Positions 24,085 to 31,764 of a DNA stretch of 34,309 nucleotides are shown piece by piece. The translations under genes were made by a program, and so were the position numbers. The stretch is from the NCBI GenBank assembly GCA_036652035.1, contig JAVVWR010000029.1:1-34309 (forward strand), read 5' to 3'. The notes under the pieces are model-generated. The model was not told the DNA's origin. It saw only the letters and a program-made list of their open reading frames with translations, and did not search any database. How positions within the stretch are numbered: the stretch's first letter is position 1; every line of letters begins with the position of its first letter. The DNA comes from JAEZVV01 sp036652035. Its GTDB lineage: Bacteria > Pseudomonadota > Gammaproteobacteria > Burkholderiales > Burkholderiaceae_F.

Positions 24085-24900
24085 GTGACTACCGAACTCT
24101 CCGTCAACCTCAACAAGGTCGCCTTGCTGCGCAACTCGCGCACGCTCGGCATTCCCAACCTCGCCAAGCTGGGACAAATCGCCCTCGAAGCCGGTGCGGC
24201 CGGACTGACTGTGCATCCGCGTCCCGATGAGCGTCACATCCGCCCCGGCGACGTCACCGCGCTCGCTCGTCTGCTCACGGCGTGGCCAAGTTGCGAGTTC
24301 AACATCGAAGGCAATCCCTTCCATGGTCTGCTCGATCACGTCGAAGCGGTGCGCCCGGCGCAGGCGACTTTCGTGCCGGATGAAAGCAGCGCGTTTACCT
24401 CGGACCACGGCTGGGACCTGGTGCGCGACGGCGAAGCGATTCGCCCCCTGATCGCTCGCGCCAAAGCCGCTGGTGCGCGGGTGAGCCTCTTCATGGATCC
24501 GGAGCCGTCGGCGATGGCGCTTGCCCGTGAGTTGGGCGCCGACCGCGTCGAGCTCTACACCGAGCCTTACGCGCGCGCCTTCGGCACAGCCGACCAGGCC
24601 GCCTCGCTTGCGCAATACCGGGCAGCCGCGCAAGCCGCGCTGGCGGTGGGGCTTGGCGTCAACGCCGGCCACGACCTCAATCTCGACAACCTCGGTCCCT
24701 TCCTGGCCGAAGTGCCGGGCGTGGCGGAAGTCTCGATCGGCCACGCCCTGATCGCCGACGCGCTCGAGTTCGGCCTGGCCGACACCGTTGGCCGTTACGT
24801 GGCGGTGATCCGCCGCACCGAGGGCGAACTGCGCCACGAGCAGCGTGGCCTGCCGCGCGGGGTTAAGCCGCCGGTCCAGCAGGGCGGGGCGCAGGGGTGA
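24085..24900 (+). CDS. pdxJ: Pyridoxine 5'-phosphate synthase
   Basis: PdxJ condenses 1-deoxyxylulose 5-phosphate with 3-amino-2-oxopropyl phosphate to make pyridoxine phosphate (vitamin B6). The 271-residue TIM-barrel protein starts with GTG directly after the recO TGA. Catalytic and phosphate-binding motifs are visible: 'TVHPRPDERHI' (His, Arg and His), Glu in 'FNIEGNP', His in 'GVNAGHDLNLDNL' and 'VSIGHALIADAL'. The N-terminus reads 'LSVNLNKVALLRNSR' instead of the E. coli-type 'GVNIDHIATLRNARG'. This places it in the second PdxJ type known from Bacteroidetes and some Burkholderiales. Its stop overlaps acpS (GTGA), the usual recO-pdxJ-acpS order. Confidence 0.93.
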   Translation: MTTELSVNLNKVALLRNSRTLGIPNLAKLGQIALEAGAAGLTVHPRPDERHIRPGDVTALARLLTAWPSCEFNIEGNPFHGLLDHVEAVRPAQATFVPDESSAFTSDHGWDLVRDGEAIRPLIARAKAAGARVSLFMDPEPSAMALARELGADRVELYTEPYARAFGTADQAASLAQYRAAAQAALAVGLGVNAGHDLNLDNLGPFLAEVPGVAEVSIGHALIADALEFGLADTVGRYVAVIRRTEGELRHEQRGLPRGVKPPVQQGGAQG

Positions 24901-25304
24901 TTGCCGGGCTCGGCACCGATCTGATTGAAATCGAGCGGGTCCGCGTGGCGCTCGAGCGCCATGGCGATCGCTTCGCTCAGCGCGTTCTCGGCCCGGCTGA
25001 ATACCGGATCTGGCTTGAGCGCCACGAGCGCTGTGCGGCGCGTGGCGTGGCCTATCTGGCGACCCGCTTCGCGGCCAAGGAAGCGCTCTCGAAGGCCTTG
25101 GGGCTGGGGCTGGTGAGTCCGATGAGCTGGCGCGCGGCCGAGATCCTCAACACGCCCGGTGGCGCGCCGCAGGTGGTGACTCACGGCGAACTGGCGAATT
25201 ACGTGGCCGCTCGCGGCCTGCGCCTGAGCGTCTCGATCACCGATGAACAAACCATGGCGATGGCAACGGTCATCGCCGAAACAAGCGACACGCTGGAGCA
25301 ATGA
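24897..25304 (+). CDS. acpS: Holo-ACP synthase
   Basis: AcpS transfers 4'-phosphopantetheine from CoA to Ser37 of ACP, activating the acpP product encoded upstream. The 135-residue protein has the family N-terminus 'IAGLGTDLIEIERV' (metal-binding Asp) and the second signature 'RFAAKEALSKALGLG' (catalytic Glu region). It starts with GTG overlapping the pdxJ stop, and its own stop overlaps the nagZ start (ATGA). Confidence 0.95.
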   Translation: MIAGLGTDLIEIERVRVALERHGDRFAQRVLGPAEYRIWLERHERCAARGVAYLATRFAAKEALSKALGLGLVSPMSWRAAEILNTPGGAPQVVTHGELANYVAARGLRLSVSITDEQTMAMATVIAETSDTLEQ

Positions 25305-26326
25305 CGATGCTGGGACCCGTGGTAGTGGACGTGAAGGGCTGCGAGCTCACCGAGCAAGAGCGCGAGATGCTGGCGCATCCCCTGGTGGGCATGGTCATCC
25401 TGTTTTCGCGCAACTATGCCTCGCCCGAGCAATTGAAGCGCCTGTGCGCCGAGATCCATTCGCTGCGTTCGCCCGCGTTATTGATCGCGGTTGACCATGA
25501 GGGCGGCCGGGTCCAGCGCTTCCGCGACGGCTTCACCCGCATTCCGGCGATGCGCGGCCTGGGTGAGATGTGGGAGCGCGACGTGCTGGGCGCCTGCCGC
25601 ACCGCCACCTCGGCCGCGTACGTGATGGCGGCCGAGTTGCGTGCCTGTGGCGTTGACCTGACGTTTGCTCCGGTGCTCGACCTCGACTGGGGGCGCAGCG
25701 GCGTGATCGGCGACCGCGCGCTGCACTCGGACCCGCGCACCGTCACCCTGCTGGCCTCGCACCTGATGCATGGCATGGCCTTGGCCGGCATGGCCAACTG
25801 CGGCAAGCACTTTCCCGGTCATGGTTGGGCCGAAGCCGATTCGCACCACGCCTTGCCCGAGGATGAGCGCGCGCGCGCGGCGATTCTTGCGGCCGATGCC
25901 GCGCCCTACGCCTGGTTGGGCGTGAGCCTGGCCGGTGTGATGCCGGCACACGTGGTCTACCCGCAGGTCGATTCGAAACCCGCGGGCTTCTCCAGACTCT
26001 GGTTGCAGGACGTTCTGCGCGGCGAACTGGGTTACTCCGGCGCGATCTTCAGCGACGACCTGACCATGGAGGGCGCCGCGGTGGCCGGCACCCTGGTCGA
26101 GCGCGCCGAAGCCGCGTTCGGTGCTGGCTGCGACCTGGTTCTGGTGTGCAACGACCCGGTCGCTGCGCAGAAGGTGCTCGACGGCGTGCGCTGGGCGCGC
26201 AGCCCCGAGTTCGACGAACGGATTGCTCGCTTTGTTCCGCGCGGCCCGGCGCTTGATCGCCAGGCGCTGGAAGGAACGGCGATGTACCAGGCGGCGCTCG
26301 CCGATATCGAGGCCTGGCGCGGCTAA
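25301..26326 (+). CDS. nagZ: Beta-N-acetylhexosaminidase NagZ
   Basis: NagZ removes N-acetylglucosamine from 1,6-anhydro-muropeptides during cytosolic peptidoglycan recycling, which can also produce AmpC-inducing signals. The 341-residue glycoside hydrolase family 3 protein has 'DHEGGRVQRFRDGFTRIP', the catalytic-loop 'CGKHFPGHGWAEADSHHALP' and the nucleophile motif 'IFSDDLTMEGA' (aspartates 252-253). There is no signal peptide, as expected for the cytosolic enzyme. The ATG at 25301 overlaps the acpS stop; a second ATG lies two codons later. It is the last gene of the long plus-strand series. Confidence 0.95.
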   Translation: MTMLGPVVVDVKGCELTEQEREMLAHPLVGMVILFSRNYASPEQLKRLCAEIHSLRSPALLIAVDHEGGRVQRFRDGFTRIPAMRGLGEMWERDVLGACRTATSAAYVMAAELRACGVDLTFAPVLDLDWGRSGVIGDRALHSDPRTVTLLASHLMHGMALAGMANCGKHFPGHGWAEADSHHALPEDERARAAILAADAAPYAWLGVSLAGVMPAHVVYPQVDSKPAGFSRLWLQDVLRGELGYSGAIFSDDLTMEGAAVAGTLVERAEAAFGAGCDLVLVCNDPVAAQKVLDGVRWARSPEFDERIARFVPRGPALDRQALEGTAMYQAALADIEAWRG

Positions 26327-26477
26327 GTCGGAGGCAGAGGCGAGAGGACGCATCGTGCGCAAGCATTTCATGGGTTCAAGGCCGGACTCTCAGTGGCGAG
26401 GTTGGGCCGCGGTCGGCTTAGAGTGCCTCACCAATTCGCGTGCTCGCCGGCGGATCTTTTCTCTCGGTGATCACCCC

Positions 26478-26483
26478 TACAAT
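26478..26483 (+). promoter_or_regulatory. Candidate -10 box for the first binding-protein gene
   Basis: TACAAT lies 45 bp upstream of the ATG at 26529. The -35 region (TCTTTT or CTTTTC) is weak. The 202-bp spacer after nagZ holds no other feature I can support. Confidence 0.4.
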
Positions 26484-26528
26484 CGCCAGCATCATTGCCC
26501 GGTCCAACCTTCACGGAGATAGTTGCTG

Positions 26529-27299
26529 ATGCGCGTCCTCAAAACTCTCGTTCTCGCCCTTGGCATCGCCTGTGCCGCCACGGCCGTCTCGGCGCGCGAC
26601 TGGGCCGACATCAAGAAATCTGGCACTTTGATTGCCGCCAGCGAAGGCGCTTATGCGCCCTTTAACTTTTTCCAGGGCAATAAGCTGACCGGCTACGAAA
26701 TCGAGGTCATGGACGCCGTGGCCAAGAAGCTCGGCCTCAAAATTCAATGGAAGGCGCTGGGTTTTGACGCGCTCATCGGCGCCGTCAGCCAGGACCGCTT
26801 CGACCTCGCGATCGCCAGCCACGGCATTACCGAAGAGCGCGCCAAGTCGGTCGATTTCACCAAGCCGCATTACTGCTCGGGTGGCCAGATCGTTGTCAAG
26901 GCGGGCGGCCCGCTCAAGGCGGCCGAACTGACGGGCAAGGTGATTGGCGTGCAACTCGCCACCACCTACGCCGATGCGGCCAAGAAGGTCACCGGTGCGA
27001 AGGAAGTCAAAACCTTCCCGAAGGACACCGATGCTCAGCAGGCCTTGATGGCCGGTCGCCTCGACGCCTGGGTCACCGACCGCTTTGTCGCCAAGGAAGC
27101 GATCGAGAAGGCGGGCAAGGGCAAGCTCAACGCCGGTGACATGTTGTTTATCGAGCAGGTCGCCACCGTCATCAAGAAGGGCAACACCGGGCTGCGCGAC
27201 GAGATCAATGGCGCGCTGCAGGCCTTGAAGGCCGATGGCACCCTGAAGAAAATTTCGGAGAAGTGGTTCAAGGAAGACGTGACTTGTCCCAATCTTTGA
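26529..27299 (+). CDS. Periplasmic amino-acid-binding protein, ABC importer (copy 1)
   Basis: This 256-residue protein is an extracellular solute-binding protein of family 3 (polar amino acids). It has a signal peptide ending near 'AVSARDW' and the family motif 'GYEIEVMDAVAKKLGLKI'. It also has 'VDFTKPHYCSGGQIV', 'AQQALMAGRLDAWVTDR' and the C-terminal 'TLKKISEKWFKEDVTC'. The two cysteines may form a disulfide. The ATG at 26529 sits 8 nt from a GGAGAT site, favouring it over the TTG at 26523. The next gene encodes a paralogue about 80% identical. The ligand cannot be read from sequence. A strong terminator follows, so it is probably monocistronic. Confidence 0.92.
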   Translation: MRVLKTLVLALGIACAATAVSARDWADIKKSGTLIAASEGAYAPFNFFQGNKLTGYEIEVMDAVAKKLGLKIQWKALGFDALIGAVSQDRFDLAIASHGITEERAKSVDFTKPHYCSGGQIVVKAGGPLKAAELTGKVIGVQLATTYADAAKKVTGAKEVKTFPKDTDAQQALMAGRLDAWVTDRFVAKEAIEKAGKGKLNAGDMLFIEQVATVIKKGNTGLRDEINGALQALKADGTLKKISEKWFKEDVTCPNL

Positions 27300-27308
27300 T
27301 CATGGGAG

Positions 27309-27329
27309 CTCAAGCCGTCGGGGCTTGAG
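27309..27329 (+). terminator. First of two tandem hairpins after copy 1
   Basis: CTCAAGCC (27309-27316) pairs perfectly with GGCTTGAG (27322-27329), with a 5-nt loop, just after the stop codon. No T-tract follows. It probably protects the 3' end together with the next hairpin. Confidence 0.6.
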
Positions 27330-27331
27330 GC

Positions 27332-27362
27332 AACAGGCCGACATCGTCGGCCTGTTTCTTTT
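27332..27362 (+). terminator. Intrinsic terminator after copy 1
   Basis: AACAGGCCGAC (27332-27342) pairs perfectly with GTCGGCCTGTT (27346-27356) around a 3-nt loop, followed by TCTTTT. This is a classic factor-independent terminator and should isolate the first binding-protein gene from the second. Confidence 0.85.
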
Positions 27363-27421
27363 GTGCTTGCGCATTTTATTGAGTGGAAACCCAGGTCTGC
27401 GGGCTGCGCCGTGCATCGCAC

Positions 27422-27427
27422 TACAAT
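27422..27427 (+). promoter_or_regulatory. Candidate -10 box for the second binding-protein gene
   Basis: TACAAT followed by TAAATACTTTTT lies about 50 bp upstream of the ATG at 27478. No good -35 is seen at 16-18 bp. Because a terminator precedes it, a promoter here is expected. Confidence 0.45.
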
Positions 27428-27477
27428 TAAATACTTTTTCCGACGGAAACCGTCGTCATTCAAGAAGGAACGTGCGC

Positions 27478-28242
27478 ATGCATGCGATCAAGACTTTCGT
27501 CATCGGTATTGGCCTGGCTTGCGCCGTGTCGGCGGCCCAGGCGCGCGATTGGGCTGAGATCAAGAAATCCGGCACCTTGATCGCGGCGACCGAGGGCGCG
27601 TACGCACCGTTCAACTACTTCCAGGGCAGTCAACTGGTTGGTTTCGAGATTGACGTGATGGACGCCGTGGCCAAGAAACTCGGCCTCAAAATTCAATGGA
27701 AGACCGTGGGTTTTGACGCACTCATCCCCGCCGTCAGCCAGGACCGTTTCGACCTGGCAATCGCCGGTCACGGGATTACCGACGAGCGCAGCAAGTCGGT
27801 TGACTTTTCCCAGCCGCATTACTGCTCGGGCGGTCAGATCGTTGCCAAGGTCGGCGGCCCGCTCAAGGCGGCCGATCTCGGTGGCAAGCGGATCGGAGTG
27901 CAGATCGGCACCACCTACGCCGAGGCCGCCAAGACCGTCACGGGCGCCAAGGAAGTCAAGACCTTTCCCAAGAACACCGACGCACAGCAGGCCTTGCTCG
28001 CGGGTCGGATCGATGCCTGGGTCACCGACCGCTTTGTTGGCATGGAAGCGATCCAGAAATCGAGCAAGACCAAGCTCGCCGCCGGGGACATGCTTTTCGT
28101 CGAGCAAATTGCTACCGTCATCAAGAAGGGCAATACCGGACTGCGCAATGAGGTCAATGGTGCGCTCGCGGCGCTGCGGGCCGACGGTACGCTCAAGAAG
28201 ATTTCCGAGAAGTGGTTCAAAGAAGACGTCAGTTGTCAGTGA
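27478..28242 (+). CDS. Periplasmic amino-acid-binding protein, ABC importer (copy 2)
   Basis: This 254-residue family-3 solute-binding protein aligns without gaps to copy 1. I count roughly 42 differences over about 233 mature residues. It has a signal peptide (MHAIKTFVIGIGLACAVSAAQA), 'GFEIDVMDAVAKKLGLKI', 'PHYCSGGQIV' and 'KWFKEDVSC'. An AAGAAGGAA ribosome site 7 nt upstream supports the ATG at 27478. It is directly upstream of the permease and ATPase genes, so it is the likely main partner. Specificity may differ from copy 1; the ligand is unknown. Confidence 0.92.
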   Translation: MHAIKTFVIGIGLACAVSAAQARDWAEIKKSGTLIAATEGAYAPFNYFQGSQLVGFEIDVMDAVAKKLGLKIQWKTVGFDALIPAVSQDRFDLAIAGHGITDERSKSVDFSQPHYCSGGQIVAKVGGPLKAADLGGKRIGVQIGTTYAEAAKTVTGAKEVKTFPKNTDAQQALLAGRIDAWVTDRFVGMEAIQKSSKTKLAAGDMLFVEQIATVIKKGNTGLRNEVNGALAALRADGTLKKISEKWFKEDVSCQ

Positions 28243-28281
28243 CGCTTGGCCTGTAATCGTTCTGTAACCCTTGTTTCCCAG

Positions 28282-28305
28282 CCCGCCAGCCTTGCCGCTG
28301 GCGGG
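28282..28305 (+). other. Hairpin between copy 2 and the permease
   Basis: CCCGCCAGC (28282-28290) pairs perfectly with GCTGGCGGG (28297-28305), with a 6-nt loop, followed by TCCTAACTG and the permease ATG. There is no T-tract. Such stems in ABC operons commonly stabilise the abundant binding-protein mRNA and lower expression of the downstream membrane genes. The closing strand is the only G-rich sequence near the permease start. Confidence 0.55.
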
Positions 28306-28314
28306 TCCTAACTG

Positions 28315-29070
28315 ATGCCGCAAAAGCTTCGCGACCGAGACTTTCTGATCCTGGTCGGATCCGTGATTGGCCTGGCCCTGATCTTGTGGGTGATGGCCAC
28401 ACCGCTAGCCGCCTTGCCCGCTCCCATCGGGCCGGCGGCGCAGATGTTTGCCGACGGGGCCTTGGTCACCGTTCAGCTCACCGTGGTGGCCGGTGTCATC
28501 GGCTTGCCGCTCGGGGTGCTGGCCGCCCTGGGCAAGACTTCGACCGTGTTGCCGCTGCGCTGGCTCGCCAGTTTCTACGTTTGGGTGATTCGCGGCACGC
28601 CGCTGCTGCTGCAAATCCTGTTTTTCTATTTCGCCATGCCGGCGCTGGTTCCCGGGCTCGAACTCTCCGAGTTCTGGACCGCGGTGGTGGCGCTGTCGCT
28701 CAACGTCGGTGCCTACAACGCCGAAGCCGTTCGTGCCGGCATCAACGCGGTACCGGCCGGTCAGATCGAAGCGGCGCGCTCGCTGGGCATGAGCTCGTTC
28801 TATGCGTTCTGGGACATTACCCTGCCGCAGGCCACGCGCATCAGCCTGCCGCCGCTGGCCAACAACATCGTCGCCCTGCTCAAGGATTCTTCGCTCGCGT
28901 ATGCGATCGGCGTGGTCGAACTCTCGATGGTCAGCGCCCGCGTCCAGGCCGAGAGTTTCCAGCCGATCCCGGTGTTCTTTACCGTCGCCGCGATCTATCT
29001 GGTCCTCACCACCACTTTCACTCAGTTCGCCGCGGCGCTCGAGCGCAAGCTTGCGGTGGGCAAGCGTTAA
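28315..29070 (+). CDS. Amino-acid ABC importer permease
   Basis: This 251-residue inner-membrane protein is a HisM/GlnP-type permease. It has about five hydrophobic segments: an N-terminal one at residues 11-28 and the core set from about 45 onward. The EAA loop that contacts the ATPase is visible as 'QIEAARSLGMSSFYAFWDIT', followed by 'LPPLANNIVALLKDSSLAYAIG'. Only one permease gene is present, so it probably acts as a homodimer. The ATPase gene follows after 3 bp. Confidence 0.93.
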   Translation: MPQKLRDRDFLILVGSVIGLALILWVMATPLAALPAPIGPAAQMFADGALVTVQLTVVAGVIGLPLGVLAALGKTSTVLPLRWLASFYVWVIRGTPLLLQILFFYFAMPALVPGLELSEFWTAVVALSLNVGAYNAEAVRAGINAVPAGQIEAARSLGMSSFYAFWDITLPQATRISLPPLANNIVALLKDSSLAYAIGVVELSMVSARVQAESFQPIPVFFTVAAIYLVLTTTFTQFAAALERKLAVGKR

Positions 29071-29073
29071 GTC

Positions 29074-29817
<744 letters not shown>

Positions 29818-29869
29818 ACGGCCGCGCCGAACGGGGCGGTTTGAAGCCGCTTGCTTAGGCGGAAAGACG

Positions 29870-29902
29870 AAAAAAAGGCTCCGCACAAGCGGAGCCTTTT
29901 TT
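29870..29902. terminator. Bidirectional intrinsic terminator between the ABC operon and efp
   Basis: AAAAAAGGCTCCGC (29871-29884) pairs perfectly with GCGGAGCCTTTTTT (29889-29902) around an ACAA loop, giving a GC-rich stem with T-runs on both strands. It serves the plus-strand ATPase gene and the minus-strand efp gene, whose stop lies 15 bp away. Confidence 0.9.
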
Positions 29903-29916
29903 GAAGCTGGAGCTTC

Positions 29917-30477
29917 TTACTTCATCACGCGGCTGCGGTATTCGCCGGTGCGGGTGTCGATTTCGATGCGGTCGCCGATTTCAACGAAAGCGGGAACAGC
30001 GATCTCGAAGCCGGTGCCGATCTTGGCGGGCTTCAACACCTTGCCCGAGGTGTCGCCCTTGACGGCGGGCTCGGTGTAGATGACTTCGCGCACGACCATG
30101 GTCGGCAGTTCGACCGAGATCGCGCGGCCTTCGTAGAACACCACTTCGGCGGGCAGGCCGTCTTCGAGGTAGTTCAGGGCGTCGGCCATGCTCTCGGCTT
30201 CGACTTCGTACTGGTTGTATTCGGCGTCCATCCACACGTGGAGCGGATCGGCGAAGTACGAGTAGGTGACTTCCTTGCGGTCGAGCATGAGCAGATCGAA
30301 CTTGTCGTCGGCCCGGTAAACGGTCTCGGCCGGGGTGCCCGTCAGAAGATTCTTCATCTTCATCTTGACCACCGACGCGTTGCGACCGGACTTGCTGTAT
30401 TCGGCCTTGAGCACGACCATCGGGTCATTGCCGACCATGATGACGTTGCCCGACCGGAGTTCCTGAGCGGTTTTCAT
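29917..30477 (-). CDS. efp: Elongation factor P
   Basis: EF-P binds the ribosome beside peptidyl-tRNA and relieves stalling at polyproline. The 186-residue protein has the three-domain EF-P layout: 'MKTAQELRSGNVIMVGNDPM', the tip loop 'EYSKSGRNASVVK' and the C-terminal 'GDRIEIDTRTGEYRSRV'. The loop-tip residue is Arg32, the residue rhamnosylated by EarP, rather than the lysine used by EpmA. earP lies just upstream on the same strand, confirming the type. Confidence 0.97.
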   Translation of the reverse strand: MKTAQELRSGNVIMVGNDPMVVLKAEYSKSGRNASVVKMKMKNLLTGTPAETVYRADDKFDLLMLDRKEVTYSYFADPLHVWMDAEYNQYEVEAESMADALNYLEDGLPAEVVFYEGRAISVELPTMVVREVIYTEPAVKGDTSGKVLKPAKIGTGFEIAVPAFVEIGDRIEIDTRTGEYRSRVMK

Positions 30478-30562
30478 TGATGCCTGCGGGTTGAAGCTGG
30501 CGCTGTGCGCTGCAAAGGCGCCGGCCGAGCGGATGGGTGATTCGTAAAATTCGGTGAGCCCG

Positions 30563-31717
30563 CTATTTTAACTGGTCGGCGGCAAAATCGCTCAAGCTCT
30601 CGGTGAGACTCCCGATTCTGGCGAGGTTTTCCCGCCACGCGGCGGCGTGCGACTGGATCGCCGGCAGGGCCTGGCAGAACGCCGGCCAGGCGTGCGAGAG
30701 GCCTTGGCCGCGGTTCCAGGCTACCGACATTCCCTGCCACGCGGCCGCCGCAAGCGGGTCCATGCCCACGGTGTAGAGGCGGGCGAAGGCGGCGAGCTTG
30801 TCCATGTGAACCGCGTCGGTCTGCGGGTAGGCATGCCAGGCAAAGGGCAGGGCCGCCAGTTGGGCGCGCACCCACGAATCCTCGCCGCGCACGATCGCCG
30901 CCTCCGAGCTCCAGAGCAGCTTGTCGAAGTCTTGCTGTGGCACGTAAGGCAGGCGGACTTGGCTGACATGGCGGGACGAGTGCCGTTCGAGTTCGGAAGC
31001 GAGTCGGCGGCTCGCCTCGCCTGGGGCGAGCAGAAGCTGGACCGGAACGCTCGAGTCAGCCAGTGCCCTCGCCCAGTCGGCAAGTGGGGCGTCGGGGTAG
31101 CAGAAGACAAAGACCGGGAAGGGCGCGTGCGGGTCGGCGCCGAGCGCTGCGAGAAACTCGCCGCGCTCCAGCGGGTTACGCCGGAACGCCTGGCGGCGGG
31201 CTTCCAGCCCGTCTTCGATGATCACTCCACCCGTGCCGGTGGCAAACCCGGGGAAGAAAAAGTGCTTGAGCAGTGGCAGCCGCGGGTGGGGCGAGGGCAG
31301 GGTGTGGCAGCCCAGCACCCAGTCTTCGGCGCTCAGGTATTCGAGGTTGATCCAGACTGGCGCTGGCGTCCGGGCCGCCATGCGCTCCACGTAGGCTTCG
31401 GGCAGCGCGCAGCCGAAAGCTTCGATCACGACCTCGGCGGGCTGGATGTGCGCGGCCTTGGTCCAGGCCAGCACCTCGACGCCAAGCGCGCTTTGCGAGT
31501 CGTCAGCCGGGTCGAGCGCGGGAGCGATGCGCGCCAGCGTGGCGAGTTCGTCAATGATCAGCCGCACATGCCAGCCGCGTTCGGCAACCAGGCTGCGTGC
31601 CAGACGCCAAGCGACCCCGGCGTCGCCGAAATTGTCGATCACCTGGCAGAAGAGGTCGCAGGAACGGCGGGCGGTGCGGCCGGTGGGAGCGCCAAATGCG
31701 AGGTGTGCCTCTGTCAT
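30563..31717 (-). CDS. earP: EF-P arginine rhamnosyltransferase EarP
   Basis: EarP transfers rhamnose from dTDP-L-rhamnose to Arg32 of EF-P, activating it. The 384-residue protein belongs to the EarP (DUF2331) family, a GT-B fold. The N-terminal motif 'DLFCQVIDNFGDAGVAWRLA' includes D28 and D32, matching the catalytic aspartates of characterised EarP. Later motifs are 'VWINLEYLSAEDWV', 'KHFFFPGF' and 'VRGEDSWVRAQLAALPFAWH', the last contacting the nucleotide-sugar in known structures. The gene is 85 bp upstream of efp on the same strand. The rhamnose-synthesis genes rmlABCD are not in the window. Its start is 47 bp from the divergent uvrC start. Confidence 0.94.
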   Translation of the reverse strand: MTEAHLAFGAPTGRTARRSCDLFCQVIDNFGDAGVAWRLARSLVAERGWHVRLIIDELATLARIAPALDPADDSQSALGVEVLAWTKAAHIQPAEVVIEAFGCALPEAYVERMAARTPAPVWINLEYLSAEDWVLGCHTLPSPHPRLPLLKHFFFPGFATGTGGVIIEDGLEARRQAFRRNPLERGEFLAALGADPHAPFPVFVFCYPDAPLADWARALADSSVPVQLLLAPGEASRRLASELERHSSRHVSQVRLPYVPQQDFDKLLWSSEAAIVRGEDSWVRAQLAALPFAWHAYPQTDAVHMDKLAAFARLYTVGMDPLAAAAWQGMSVAWNRGQGLSHAWPAFCQALPAIQSHAAAWRENLARIGSLTESLSDFAADQLK

Positions 31718-31764
31718 ACTCGATTTCAGCCTGCTGATTCGCGGTTAAATGCTGCCGTCAAACG

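Noticed and set aside
26327..26528. 202-bp spacer after nagZ examined for a small gene or RNA
   Set aside because: Apart from the TACAAT box I see no frame with a ribosome site, no strong hairpin and no known RNA motif.
26529..28242. Tandem repeat considered as a mobile-element duplication
   Set aside because: The similarity is confined to the two genes. There are no terminal inverted repeats, target duplications or transposase; gene duplication explains it.
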